Source: Minisyncoccus sp023229485
GTDB taxonomy: Bacteria > Patescibacteriota > Minisyncoccia > Minisyncoccales > Minisyncoccaceae
Assembly (NCBI GenBank): GCA_041663645.1
Contig: JBAYMH010000001.1
Coordinates: 62,001 to 126,000, forward strand
Length of the DNA stretch: 64,000 nucleotides
Reading direction: 5' to 3'
Shown: positions 16,498 through 25,088 of the stretch, piece after piece
Layout of the letters: each line of letters starts with the position of its first letter
Numbering within the stretch: position 1 is the stretch's first letter
Translations under genes and position numbers: made by a program
Notes under the pieces: generated by a model
Database searches by the model: none
Told to the model about the DNA's origin: nothing
What the model saw: the letters and a program-made list of their open reading frames with translations, nothing else

Positions 16498-17750
16498 AAA
16501 TATTAATTAAAAAATTAATACCAAACTGGGTTAAAGATTTTTATCATTATTCTTGGGCATTAGCTGGAGCAGTTTATTATGGCTTTCCATCTCGCAAGAT
16601 TAAGGTAATAGGGGTTACGGGAACTGGCGGCAAGTCAACAGTTATTGCCCTAACAGGCAAAATACTTGAAGAATCTGGATATAAAGTAGCTTCGTCATCG
16701 TCAATCGTTTTTAAATGGGGCGACAAGCAAGAAGAGAACAAGTATAAAATGACGATGCCAGGAAGACTTGTGTTGCAAAAATTTTTAAATCGTGCGGTCG
16801 CAGAAAAATGTGACTATGCAATCATAGAAACAACATCTGAAGGTATTAAACAATTTCGTCATAAATTTATTGATTTTAATATTGCTGTAGTTACTAATTT
16901 GAATCCCGAACATATAGAAGCCCATAAGGGTTTTGAAAACTATAAAAAGGAAAAAGGAAAATTATTTAAAATAGCAAAAGAAATACATATTATAAATCTC
17001 GACGATAATCATAAAGATTTCTTTTTAGGCTTCCCCACAAACAGAATTATTACCTATGGGGTGGAAAATAAAAATGCGGATATTGTGGCAGAAAATATAA
17101 TAGTCAAGCCCGAGGGCTCTACTTTTACGGTTGACGGAGTAGATTTTAGCTTACAACTTCTTTGCGAATTTAATATTTATAATGCATTGGCAGCAATAGC
17201 AATTGGCGTTTCTCAAGGAGTGTCATTATCACAGTGCAGCGATGCAATTAAAAAAGTTGGACAAGTAGCAGGAAGAACCGAGAGGGTAATTGATAACCCA
17301 TTCTATGTTTTTGTTGATTATGCTTTCGTTCCAATTTCGCTTGAAAAGGTTTATCAATTTCTAAAACCTGAAAAAGGAAAATTAATTTGTGTCTTAGGTG
17401 CTTGTGGAGGAGGACGTGATAGCTGGAAAAGGCCTGTTTTAGGCACGATTGCAGATAAGTATGGGAATTATATCATTGTTACGAATGAAGACCCTTACGA
17501 CGAAAATCCACAGGAGATAATTGATCAAGTTTCTTCAGGAATAAAAGATACAAAAAAGTTATTTAAAATATTTGACAGACGTGAAGGAATTAGAAAAGCA
17601 TTAGAGTTGGCAAAAGCAGGAGATACGATTATTATCACAGGAAAAGGATGTGAACCTTGGATATGTTGGGAGCGAGGTCGAAAAGAGGCTTGGGACGATA
17701 GGGCGGTAATAAGAGAAGAGTTTAAAAGAATAAAAAATAAAGGTAAATAA
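16494..17750 (+). CDS. Mur ligase family protein, MurE-like
   Basis: ATP-dependent amide ligase of the Mur/FolC fold, closest in layout to MurE (adding the third residue of the peptidoglycan stem peptide). The P-loop is GVTGTGGKST (~39-48, usually TGTNGKTT), the central-domain substrate motif is ETTSEGIKQFR, and the C-terminal domain holds VLGACGGGRDSWKRP and the acidic NEDPYDENP. In MurE that last site reads DNPR for diaminopimelate enzymes; here it is EDPY, so the amino acid added cannot be read off. At 418 residues it is shorter than typical MurE (~490), lacking most of the N-terminal UDP-binding domain. Overlaps ruvA by four bases. Confidence 0.8.
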   Translation: MKILIKKLIPNWVKDFYHYSWALAGAVYYGFPSRKIKVIGVTGTGGKSTVIALTGKILEESGYKVASSSSIVFKWGDKQEENKYKMTMPGRLVLQKFLNRAVAEKCDYAIIETTSEGIKQFRHKFIDFNIAVVTNLNPEHIEAHKGFENYKKEKGKLFKIAKEIHIINLDDNHKDFFLGFPTNRIITYGVENKNADIVAENIIVKPEGSTFTVDGVDFSLQLLCEFNIYNALAAIAIGVSQGVSLSQCSDAIKKVGQVAGRTERVIDNPFYVFVDYAFVPISLEKVYQFLKPEKGKLICVLGACGGGRDSWKRPVLGTIADKYGNYIIVTNEDPYDENPQEIIDQVSSGIKDTKKLFKIFDRREGIRKALELAKAGDTIIITGKGCEPWICWERGRKEAWDDRAVIREEFKRIKNKGK

Positions 17751-17751
17751 T

Positions 17752-18078
17752 ATGGAAAAAGAAATAAAAGAAAAAGTAAAAAAAAATTATTCTAAAATCG
17801 CAATAAACATTTATTTTTATATACTTGGATATTTTTTCATTTCTAATGCTTGGTTTGATTATTTTGCATCGCAAAAGACGCCGAATAAAGCAATTTTTTA
17901 CTTTGTTGCAATTATATCTTTCTTTTTTGCAATACTGTGTTTCATAAAAATAAATTCGACTAGAAAAAAGAAAAACAAAATGATGATAGTAATTGATTTT
18001 ATTGTCTCGATTATTATTGTCTATATAGGGATAAAAATATTATGCATATCTAATGGCGGCCCCGTAAGTTTATTTTAA
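17752..18078 (+). CDS. Small membrane protein of unknown function
   Basis: The 108-residue product has a Lys-rich N-terminus and three hydrophobic helices (about 16-34, 44-64 and 79-100). The stretch ILGYFFISNAWFDYF and a Lys-rich cytoplasmic loop (STRKKKNKM) fit a three-pass protein. No family is recognised. It starts one base after the MurE-like stop, so it is the third gene of the ruvA unit. Confidence 0.65.
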   Translation: MEKEIKEKVKKNYSKIAINIYFYILGYFFISNAWFDYFASQKTPNKAIFYFVAIISFFFAILCFIKINSTRKKKNKMMIVIDFIVSIIIVYIGIKILCISNGGPVSLF

Positions 18079-18082
18079 TTTC

Positions 18083-18111
18083 TTGCCAAAATCAATAAAA
18101 TAACATAATAT
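18083..18111 (+). promoter_or_regulatory. Promoter of the Cys-rich miniprotein
   Basis: TTGCCA and TAATAT with a 17-base spacer; start near 18118, about 11 bases before the ATG at 18129. Confidence 0.55.
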
Positions 18112-18128
18112 CGCCTTAGTGATTTAAA

Positions 18129-18263
18129 ATGCCGGAGATAGAAGGCTCGTACAATAACAACAAGGGTTCCAATCCAGATTTTCCTGGAAAAAAATGCAAG
18201 AATGGAAAGACTTGTTGCGGTAAAGAAGATTGCGATTGTGATGATCGCAATGGAAGTGATTAA
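18129..18263 (+). CDS. 44-residue cysteine-rich miniprotein
   Basis: A short frame from the ATG at 18129 gives 44 residues. The first half is polar (MPEIEGSYNNNKGSNPDFPG) and the second half holds five cysteines in KKCKNGKTCCGKEDCDCDD, spaced C-X5-CC-X4-C-X-C. This could bind a metal (zinc, copper or iron-sulfur) or form disulfides. No family is recognised. Reality is supported by its own promoter and by a perfect terminator that starts at the stop codon. The non-random Cys clustering in an AT-rich genome also argues against chance. Confidence 0.6.
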   Translation: MPEIEGSYNNNKGSNPDFPGKKCKNGKTCCGKEDCDCDDRNGSD

Positions 18264-18292
18264 AATCCATATTTATATGGATTTATTTTTTT
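18263..18292 (+). terminator. Terminator of the Cys-rich miniprotein
   Basis: Perfect AAATCCATA/TATGGATTT hairpin with a TTTA loop and T-rich tail beginning at the stop codon of the preceding frame. Confidence 0.85.
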
Positions 18293-18319
18293 GACGATAA
18301 TAGGTTTTATAGCTAAAAT
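18291..18319 (+). promoter_or_regulatory. Promoter of the GNAT gene
   Basis: TTGACG and TAAAAT 17 bases apart, start near 18326, about 25 bases before the GTG start. Confidence 0.75.
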
Positions 18320-18350
18320 AGAAATATAAATTTAAATTAATATTTCAACT

Positions 18351-18827
18351 GTGAAAATATCATTAAGAAAATTAAACGAATTTGATATTAAAGATTTCTC
18401 ATCATGGATGAAGGATGAGAATATTTTAATGTTGGCAACAGGAAATAAGGAGGAGTTTTTGGAACAAGATATCAAAAAGTATTTTTCAAAAATGATTAGC
18501 GATGAAAATAATATGCACCACGCAATACTTTTAAATGAAAAAGCAATTGGCTTAATTTCATTAGTAAAGGACAGGACGAATAGTCACAAGATGCAATTAT
18601 TGATTGGAGACAAAACGTGTTGGTCTAAGGGGTATGATATGGAGGCAGTAAAGCAAATGATTGAAAAAATTAAAGAAAAAGAAGGTTTAAAAGTTTATGT
18701 AGAAATTAGGCCAGATAGCGAGAGATCAATTGCAGCTTTTGCAAGCTACGGCTTTGTTCCTACAAAAAGTAAAAGATACCCTAAGGATAACCATTTCCCC
18801 CAAGTACTAAAAATGGAGTTAAGCTAA
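18351..18827 (+). CDS. GNAT-family acetyltransferase
   Basis: A 158-residue GCN5-related N-acetyltransferase of the ribosomal-protein-alanine acetyltransferase-like type (Acetyltransf_3): it opens with MKISLRKLNEFDIKDFSSWM, has the central strand HHAILLNEKAIGLISLV, the acetyl-CoA region WSKGYDMEAVKQMIE in place of the usual Q/RxxGxG/A loop, and the C-terminal VEIRPDSERSIAAFASYGFVP, where S/N-x-A-x-x-x-Y-x-x-G-F is typical. The start is a GTG at 18351. The acceptor is unknown. It has its own promoter and no partner gene. Confidence 0.8.
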   Translation: MKISLRKLNEFDIKDFSSWMKDENILMLATGNKEEFLEQDIKKYFSKMISDENNMHHAILLNEKAIGLISLVKDRTNSHKMQLLIGDKTCWSKGYDMEAVKQMIEKIKEKEGLKVYVEIRPDSERSIAAFASYGFVPTKSKRYPKDNHFPQVLKMELS

Positions 18828-19059
18828 TATTGTGTAATCTCAATTTATTCTACATCTTAAAAAGCATTTTTTGAGGCCTATATTTAAAAAGCGAAAGTAT
18901 ATTTTATGATTTTTCCATGTCAACAGAGAATAAATATTAGTACAAATTAAGTAATAATGAGCTTTATTCTATGAGCTTGTAAATTATTTTAGTTAGAGAA
19001 ATATAAAGTGATAAAAGGGGATTACCTCTTTTTATTTTTAATGCACTTTGAAGCAAAAC
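18828..19059 (+). other. Gene-free region before the ATP synthase operon
   Basis: I see no reading frame of note here. The region is very AT-rich, contains the short direct pair GAGCTT at 18960 and 18974, and ends with a hairpin AAAAGGGG/CCTCTTTT plus T-rich tail (19013-19040) that looks like a terminator. What it would terminate is unclear: either read-through from the GNAT gene or a short unannotated RNA. Confidence 0.4.
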
Positions 19060-19087
19060 TTGACACTATTTGTCTTTTCTGTAAAAT
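19060..19087 (+). promoter_or_regulatory. Promoter of the ATP synthase operon
   Basis: Consensus TTGACA (19060-19065), 16-base spacer and TAAAAT (19082-19087). Start near 19094; the ~80-base leader begins with a hairpin ATTGTTT/AAACAAT. Confidence 0.82.
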
Positions 19088-19172
19088 GTAATTGTTTATT
19101 GCATTTGCAAACAATTTAATAATTTATCAGTAGGTTGCGAGATACTGGCAATTAACAAAAACTATAATAAAA

Positions 19173-19877
19173 ATGGAAGAAATATCATTATTTGGGACAG
19201 TAATATTTAATTTTTTAGGTATTAATTTCACTAATACCTACATATTGGGCATTATATGTGCTGTTCTTGTTTTTGGTCTTTTTGCTATTGCACTTCAAAA
19301 AAAAGAAATGATTCCAGGAAAATTTCAAAACTTCTTTGAATTTTTACTAGAAACTATATTCAATTTTTTTGATGGAATGACAGGCGACCGAAAAAAAACC
19401 GAAGAGATTTTCCCTTTGGCTGCTACGTTATTTTTTTTGATTATATTTTCAAACTTAATAGAAATAATCCCCGGAACAGGGGTTTTTCCATTTTTAAGGT
19501 CTCCAAGTTCGGACTTGCATTTTACATTGGCCCTTGCTATTTTTTCGATGGGGTTTATACATGTAGTTGCTATTTCAAAATTAGGAATATTTACTTACTT
19601 TAAAAAATATATTAAATTTGAAAATCCAGTTATGTTTTTTGTCGGTATTCTAGAGGCATTAGGGGAAGTCACAAGAACTTTTTCACTTGGAATGAGGTTG
19701 TTTGGAAATTTATTTGCAGGAGAAATGCTTTTAATGGTTATATGTTCAATAATGCCGTTTTTTTTACCAATACCATTTTTAGGATTAGAGTTATTTGTTG
19801 CATTCATTCAGGCGATAGTTTTTTCATCATTAATAACCGTATTTTATGTCGTCACAACATCCGCAGAGGAGCATTAA
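19173..19877 (+). CDS. atpB: F-type ATP synthase subunit a
   Basis: Membrane stator subunit forming the proton half-channels next to the c ring. The 234-residue protein has about five or six helices; the essential arginine is in SLGMRLFGNLFAGEML (helix 4), and the C-terminal helix FVAFIQAIVFSSLITVFYV is typical. The start is the ATG at 19173. It is the first gene of the operon, and its last codons overlap the small atpZ-like gene by 32 bases. Confidence 0.95.
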   Translation: MEEISLFGTVIFNFLGINFTNTYILGIICAVLVFGLFAIALQKKEMIPGKFQNFFEFLLETIFNFFDGMTGDRKKTEEIFPLAATLFFLIIFSNLIEIIPGTGVFPFLRSPSSDLHFTLALAIFSMGFIHVVAISKLGIFTYFKKYIKFENPVMFFVGILEALGEVTRTFSLGMRLFGNLFAGEMLLMVICSIMPFFLPIPFLGLELFVAFIQAIVFSSLITVFYVVTTSAEEH

Positions 19878-20088
19878 TTGGAAGGGTGTCGCATTAATGG
19901 GAACAGAAATAGGTTTTTTAATTGCCATTCCATTGATAATATTTATTTTATTAGGCATTTATATTGACAACATCTTCAAAACATCTCCCTATATAGTGAT
20001 GATGTCTGCGATTGCAGGATTATGCCTAACGTGCATTGATATAAAATATCTAATAATACCGATTTTGGAAGGGAAGAAAAAACAGTGA
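19846..20088 (+). CDS. atpZ: AtpZ/AtpI-type ATP synthase accessory membrane protein
   Basis: An 80-residue two-helix membrane protein matching the F0F1-ATPase accessory family (PF09527, AtpZ): WKGVALMGTEIGFLIAIPLI, then GIYIDNIFKTSPYIVMMSAI. AtpZ/I proteins help assemble the c ring or carry Mg2+/Ca2+, but the role here is inferred. In most operons the gene precedes atpB; here it follows and overlaps it. The start at 19846 keeps the family-conserved Trp; an internal ATG at 19897 would remove it. Confidence 0.8.
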   Translation: MSSQHPQRSINWKGVALMGTEIGFLIAIPLIIFILLGIYIDNIFKTSPYIVMMSAIAGLCLTCIDIKYLIIPILEGKKKQ

Positions 20089-20194
20089 TTGAATAAGAAG
20101 AAAGAAGAAATTATAATAATAAAATAAAATTTAATTCGCCATATCAAACCGAAATATAAATAAGAATCGGATAAGAATGTGCGAAAAATAAAAT
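20089..20194 (+). other. Intergenic leader before atpE
   Basis: A 106-base purine/AT-rich gap inside an otherwise tightly packed operon. No frame or terminator is visible. In other bacteria a translational enhancer precedes atpE to raise c-subunit output; that this gap does so is inference. Confidence 0.3.
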
Positions 20195-20419
20195 ATGGAA
20201 GCATTACAATTATTGGCAGCAGCATTAGCAATTAGTTTGGGAGCATTAGGGCCTGGTATCGGTATTGGACTAATTGGTTCAAAAAGTACCGAGGCAATTG
20301 GTAGGAATCCAGATGCAGCTTCAAAAATTCAGACAGGCATGATTCTATCAATTGCATTCGCAGAAGCTATTGCAATTTTTGCTTTAGTTATTTCTTTTAT
20401 GATTTTGTTCGCAAAATAA
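20195..20419 (+). CDS. atpE: F-type ATP synthase subunit c
   Basis: The 74-residue proteolipid forms the rotating ring. Two helices flank the polar loop SKSTEAIGRNPDAASKIQTG with the conserved RNP. The ion-binding carboxylate is Glu57 in SIAFAEAIAIFALVIS. Helix 1 has the glycine-rich GPGIGIGLIG without the Gln seen in Na+ rings, and the residue after Glu57 is Ala, not Ser or Thr, so proton rather than sodium coupling is expected. Confidence 0.95.
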   Translation: MEALQLLAAALAISLGALGPGIGIGLIGSKSTEAIGRNPDAASKIQTGMILSIAFAEAIAIFALVISFMILFAK

Positions 20420-20438
20420 AAATTTAAAAAAATAAACA

Positions 20439-20927
20439 ATGGAAGGTTTAGAAATCGACTGGAAGGTTTTACTTGGCCAGATAATAAATTTCGCAATATT
20501 ATTCGGTCTTTTGTCTTATTTTGTTTATAAGCCATTTTTAAGTTTGCTTAAAAATAGAAGAGATAAGATTGCGGAAGGTATCAACAAGACACATGAAGCA
20601 GAGGAAAGAATGAAGGAAATTGAAAATATAAAAAATGCTTCGGATATTAAAAACGATGCGGATCGTAAAATACTTATTTTGAAGGCAGAAGAAGACGCAA
20701 AGACTAGGGCAATTGATATTGTACATAATGCCGAAGAAGAAAAAGCTGTTATTTTAGTTAAAGCACAAAAAGAATCAGAAAATCTAAAAGAAAAAGAAAA
20801 AGAGAGAACAAAGCAAGAAATAGTAAACAATGCTTTTAATTTAGCCGAAAAGATATTGAAAGAAAATATTGATAAAAATAAGAGTGAAAAAATTACAGCA
20901 GAATTTTTAAGCAAGCTAAAGATATGA
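20439..20927 (+). CDS. atpF: F-type ATP synthase subunit b
   Basis: Peripheral stalk subunit: one N-terminal membrane helix (IDWKVLLGQIINFAILFGLL, ending in the family's YFVYKPF at ~28-34) followed by a long charged coiled coil (to ~160) that contacts delta and the alpha/beta head. 162 residues, normal. Its last codon overlaps the start of atpH by four bases (ATGA). Confidence 0.93.
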   Translation: MEGLEIDWKVLLGQIINFAILFGLLSYFVYKPFLSLLKNRRDKIAEGINKTHEAEERMKEIENIKNASDIKNDADRKILILKAEEDAKTRAIDIVHNAEEEKAVILVKAQKESENLKEKEKERTKQEIVNNAFNLAEKILKENIDKNKSEKITAEFLSKLKI

Positions 20928-21319
20928 AAATAGATCAACAGATATCATATTATGCTAAAGCACTTTACTTGGCAGTAGAGGATGCCCCAGGAAGAGAAAA
21001 AGAAATATTTGAAAATCTTAAAAATGCTTTAGGAAATAAAAAAATAAAGTATTTAGGAATAATAATGGAAAAATTCTTCAAGCTTTATCAAAAAGAAAAA
21101 AGGGCCGAACTTATCTTATCATTTGACTTTGATGAAAAAACAAAGAGTGAAATTAGAAAGGGCATTAAGAGTAGTATTAATGGAATAGAAGAAATAACAG
21201 AAACGGTTGATAGCGACTTAATTGCTGGCTTCCGTTTAAAAACAAAAGATGTCCTCATTAAAGCATCTTTAAAGGATATTTTAACGGGGTTAAAAAATAA
21301 AACCTATGGACATAATTGA
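20924..21319 (+). CDS. atpH: F-type ATP synthase subunit delta (short form)
   Basis: The delta subunit joins stalk b to the catalytic head. The product is 131 residues against ~175-180 usually; the N-terminal six-helix domain is reduced while the C-terminal motif ETVDSDLIAGFRLKTKDVLIKASLKDIL (read in parts) fits the family's D..liGG..i...d.v.D.Sv...L pattern. Short delta proteins are common in CPR ATP synthases. Overlaps atpF by four and atpA by 14 bases. Confidence 0.85.
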   Translation: MKIDQQISYYAKALYLAVEDAPGREKEIFENLKNALGNKKIKYLGIIMEKFFKLYQKEKRAELILSFDFDEKTKSEIRKGIKSSINGIEEITETVDSDLIAGFRLKTKDVLIKASLKDILTGLKNKTYGHN

Positions 21320-22823
21320 ACAATTTAAAAAACAATTAATCGGCGTTGACTTAAAACCAGAATCAGAAGAAATTGGTGAAGTTCTGGAGGTTAAGGATAA
21401 TGTAGCTAAAGTTTCAGGGCTTAGGGGCGTTGGAAATTTTGAGCTTGTAGAGTTTGAAGGAGCTGACACGTTAGGCTTGGTTTTGAATTTAGAGGAACAT
21501 GAAGTTGGTGTTGCTATTTTGGGATCAGACGAGAAAATCAGAGAAGGAATAATCGTGAAGAGAACTAAGCGAGTTTTTTCTCTTCCGGTTGGCGAGGCAC
21601 TACTTGGTCGTGTTGTCGATCCATTAGGGCGTCCAATTGATGGTAAAGGAGAGATAAAAACAAAGACATATCTTCCGCTAGAAAGAAAAGGTCCTTCCGT
21701 TATCGAACGTCAACCAGTCAATACGCCACTTCATACAGGAATTAAAACAATCGATGCGTTGATTCCAATTGGAAGAGGACAAAGAGAGTTAATTATTGGA
21801 GATCGGGGACTAGGGAAAACTGCTATTGCCATTGATACAATTATTAATCAAAAAAACGAAAAAAATAGACCAATTTGTGTTTATGTTGCTTGTGGTCAGA
21901 AAAAAAGCAAGGTTCAAAGATTAGTTTCTACGCTAGAAAAGGCAGGTGCAATGGAATACACTATTGTCGTTTGTGCATTTCCAGATGATCCTGCTAGTTT
22001 TGTTTACTTAGCTCCTTTTACAGGTGCTACCATGGGAGAATATTTCCGTGACAAAGGACAAGATGCTTTAGCTGTTTACGACGATATAACAAGACAAGCT
22101 TGGGCTTGGAGAGAGATATCATTAATTTTAAGACGTCCACCAGGTAGAGAGGCTTATCCAGGAGATGTATTTTATTTACACTCAAGACTTCTTGAGCGAG
22201 CTGCTAGGTTATCCGAAGAAAAAGGAGGTGGGTCTCTAACTGCACTACCCATTATCGAAACTCAAGCAGGTGACGTATCTGGTTATATTCCGACAAATGT
22301 TATTTCCATTACCGATGGACAGATTTTTCTTGACGCAATTCCATTCAAAAAAGAACAAAAGCCAGCAATTAATATTGGTACGTCAGTATCAAGAGTAGGA
22401 TCAACGGCTCAAATGAAAGCAACTAAAAAAGTTTCAGGACGTTTGAAATTAGATTTAGCTCAATTTCAGGAGTTAGAGAGATTTTCTGAATTTACAGAAG
22501 AACTTGACTCTCAGACTAAATTAACAATCGAAAAAGGTAAAAGAATGAGGCTTATGCTTCGTCAGACAGACTTATTCCCACTTTCAATTGAAAGAGAGGT
22601 AGTTGTTTTGTATGCGTGCGTTAATGGAAAGATTGAAGAGATACCAATGGAACGTATTGCAAATTTCGAAGAAGACCTCTTGAAAGAAATTGAGATATCA
22701 TGTCCAGAAGTTTTTAAGAGCATACAGGAAACAAGAGATTTGTCTGAAGATGCAACAAATAAAATAGCAGAGGCTATTAGAAAAATAAAAATATCCTATG
22801 GAATTAAAGGAAGTCAAAAATAA
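21306..22823 (+). CDS. atpA: F-type ATP synthase subunit alpha
   Basis: Non-catalytic nucleotide-binding subunit of F1. The Walker A is GDRGLGKT (165-172), where most bacteria have GDRQTGKT, a mild change. The arginine finger region is intact (INIGTSVSRVGSTAQMKA). The beta-barrel start and C-terminal helical domain are both present, and 505 residues is normal. The gene overlaps atpH at its start and atpG by 26 bases at its end, so synthesis is translationally coupled. Confidence 0.97.
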   Translation: MDIIEQFKKQLIGVDLKPESEEIGEVLEVKDNVAKVSGLRGVGNFELVEFEGADTLGLVLNLEEHEVGVAILGSDEKIREGIIVKRTKRVFSLPVGEALLGRVVDPLGRPIDGKGEIKTKTYLPLERKGPSVIERQPVNTPLHTGIKTIDALIPIGRGQRELIIGDRGLGKTAIAIDTIINQKNEKNRPICVYVACGQKKSKVQRLVSTLEKAGAMEYTIVVCAFPDDPASFVYLAPFTGATMGEYFRDKGQDALAVYDDITRQAWAWREISLILRRPPGREAYPGDVFYLHSRLLERAARLSEEKGGGSLTALPIIETQAGDVSGYIPTNVISITDGQIFLDAIPFKKEQKPAINIGTSVSRVGSTAQMKATKKVSGRLKLDLAQFQELERFSEFTEELDSQTKLTIEKGKRMRLMLRQTDLFPLSIEREVVVLYACVNGKIEEIPMERIANFEEDLLKEIEISCPEVFKSIQETRDLSEDATNKIAEAIRKIKISYGIKGSQK

Positions 22824-23673
22824 AATAGGTTCAGTCAAAAATATTTCCGAGTTGACAAGTGCTCTTGAAACTTTTTCGGCACTAAAAATGAAAAAAACTC
22901 AGAAAAAGTTTTTAGAATCAAAACCATTTTCTCAAAAACTAGCCAGAGTTTTAAAAAAAATGTACAAGTCTTTAAATGAAAAAAAATCTATTTTTTTAGA
23001 ACAAAGACCAGTAGAGAATATTTTATTCTGTGTTGTAGCTTCTGATAGAGGATTTTGCGGAACATTTAATTCAAATATTTTTAAAATTGCTGACAATGCT
23101 TTGCCAGAAATTAAAAAAGAGGGAAAGGTTGATATCTTAGCTATTGGGAAAAAGGCAATTAGCTATTACAAAAAACAAGATGTAAAATATCAATTTTCAG
23201 GAGTAGGTGATTATTGGGAGTTGGATCAAACAAAAGAAATAGCGGAGTTATTAGTCGAGAATTATAAAAAAAATAATTATCAAAAGGTCTATCTTTTTTA
23301 TACCCATTTTCAATCAACTTTTGTTCAGAAACCGACAAAAGTTCAGCTGTTTCCATTAGAGATTCAAACAGTGGATAATTTTTTGAGAGATGAGTATAAA
23401 ACTGAAGATGAGAATACTGATTATTTACTAGAACCTTCAGCGGAAGCAATTCTAGATGGGGTTGTTCCGGTATTTGTTGAGTACCTTATCTATCAATTTA
23501 TTCTTTCTGCAAACACTTCTGAGCATTCAGCTAGAATGATGGCTATGAGAAATGCCTCGGATAATGCAAAAGGATTGCTTGAAGAATTGCGACTTGAATA
23601 TAACAAAGCTAGGCAGACAAAAATTACTAATGAGGTTTGTGAAATTTCATCTACCGCAGAGGCGATGAGTTAA
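22798..23673 (+). CDS. atpG: F-type ATP synthase subunit gamma
   Basis: Central rotor shaft. N-terminal helix MELKEVKNKIGSVKNISELT and the C-terminal helix with EHSARMMAMRNASDNAKGLL are the coiled-coil signature; the Rossmann-like middle (FCVVASDRGFCGTFNSNIF) is also typical. 291 residues, normal. It starts inside the end of atpA (26-base overlap). Confidence 0.95.
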   Translation: MELKEVKNKIGSVKNISELTSALETFSALKMKKTQKKFLESKPFSQKLARVLKKMYKSLNEKKSIFLEQRPVENILFCVVASDRGFCGTFNSNIFKIADNALPEIKKEGKVDILAIGKKAISYYKKQDVKYQFSGVGDYWELDQTKEIAELLVENYKKNNYQKVYLFYTHFQSTFVQKPTKVQLFPLEIQTVDNFLRDEYKTEDENTDYLLEPSAEAILDGVVPVFVEYLIYQFILSANTSEHSARMMAMRNASDNAKGLLEELRLEYNKARQTKITNEVCEISSTAEAMS

Positions 23674-23708
23674 GTTAATCGAATTAAAGATAATAAATTA
23701 TAAACTAT

Positions 23709-25085
23709 ATGGCAAAAATAATACAAGTCATTGGACCGGTTGTGGATGTGGAATTTGAAGAAGGAAAAGTTCCCGCATTATACAACGCACTAACAGTTGT
23801 TGGGAGAGATCTAACCTTGGAAGTAGAGCAAGGCCTTGGAGAAGGTAAGGTAAGATGTCTTGCTATGGGTCCAAGTGAGGGACTAGAAAGGGGAGACGAG
23901 GTTAAAGACACTGGCAACCCGATTATGGTTTCAGTTGGAAAAGGTGTTTTGGGTAGGATTATAAATGTTCTAGGAGATCCAATTGATTTGAAGGGTGAGA
24001 TCAAGGGAGGTACACCGGTTTCAATCCACAGAAAAGGGCCAAGTCTTCAAAAACAAAAATCGGATACTGAAATTTTAGAGACAGGAATTAAAGCAATTGA
24101 TTTATTATGTCCATTACCAAAAGGAGGAAAAGTGGGATTATTCGGTGGTGCAGGTGTAGGTAAGACAGTGTTAATTCAAGAACTTATTACTAATATCGCA
24201 AAATTTCATCAAGGGTTTTCAGTTTTTGCTGGTATCGGAGAAAGATCTAGAGAAGGTAATGATATTTATCGTGATATGACTGAATCAAATACTATCGGCA
24301 ATACTTGCCTTGTATTCGGTCAAATGAATGAATCTCCAGGGGTAAGATTTAGAATGCCATTAACAGCCCTTGCCGTTGCTGAACATTTTAGAGACAAGGA
24401 AAAGAAAGATGTTCTATTATTTATGGATAATATTTTTCGTTTTGTTTTGGCAGGTTCAGAGGTATCAGCACTACTTGGAAGGATTCCTTCTCAGACTGGA
24501 TATCAGCCAACATTGACTTCAGAAATGGGAGCCTTGCAAGAAAGAATCACTTCAACTGAAGATGGCTCTATTACTTCTGTTCAAGCTGTTTACGTTCCAG
24601 CTGATGACTTGACTGATCCAGCCGTTGTTGCAACTTTTTCTCATCTTGATTCATCGTTGGTATTATCCCGTGCAATCGCATCGTTGGGTATTTATCCCGC
24701 CGTTGAACCATTGGAGTCAACATCTTCACTATTAAATCCAAGAATCGTTGGAGATAAACATTATGCAGTTTCTGCTGGCGTCAAACAAATTCTTCAAAGA
24801 TATAAAGAGCTTCAAGATATTATTGCTATTTTAGGTATTGAAGAATTAGCTGACGAAGACAAGACCATTGTTAACCGAGCTAGAAAAATCCAAAAATATT
24901 TATCACAGCCATTTTTTGTTGGCGAAGTCTTTACTGGCATAGCTGGAAAGTATGTAAAAATTGAGGAGACTATCGATGGCTTTGATAAGATTATTTCAGG
25001 TGAACTTGACCATATTCCTGAGTCTAATTTTTATATGAAAGGAACAATTGATGAGGTTATTAAATCTTACGAAGAAAACAAATAA
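23709..25085 (+). CDS. atpD: F-type ATP synthase subunit beta
   Basis: Catalytic subunit. The P-loop GGAGVGKT is at 146-153, the catalytic glutamate region is GIGERSREGNDIYRDM, and Walker B is VLLFMDNIFRFVLAGSE. SALLGRIPSQTGYQPTLTSE is the family signature with the nucleotide-binding tyrosine later in the protein. 458 residues, normal. ATP synthesis or ATP-driven proton export are both possible; no respiratory genes are in the window. Confidence 0.97.
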   Translation: MAKIIQVIGPVVDVEFEEGKVPALYNALTVVGRDLTLEVEQGLGEGKVRCLAMGPSEGLERGDEVKDTGNPIMVSVGKGVLGRIINVLGDPIDLKGEIKGGTPVSIHRKGPSLQKQKSDTEILETGIKAIDLLCPLPKGGKVGLFGGAGVGKTVLIQELITNIAKFHQGFSVFAGIGERSREGNDIYRDMTESNTIGNTCLVFGQMNESPGVRFRMPLTALAVAEHFRDKEKKDVLLFMDNIFRFVLAGSEVSALLGRIPSQTGYQPTLTSEMGALQERITSTEDGSITSVQAVYVPADDLTDPAVVATFSHLDSSLVLSRAIASLGIYPAVEPLESTSSLLNPRIVGDKHYAVSAGVKQILQRYKELQDIIAILGIEELADEDKTIVNRARKIQKYLSQPFFVGEVFTGIAGKYVKIEETIDGFDKIISGELDHIPESNFYMKGTIDEVIKSYEENK

Positions 25086-25088
25086 TTT

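Noticed and set aside
20195..20419. Sodium-type ATP synthase c ring
   Set aside because: The Gln in helix 1 and the Ser/Thr after the carboxylate typical of sodium rings are missing.
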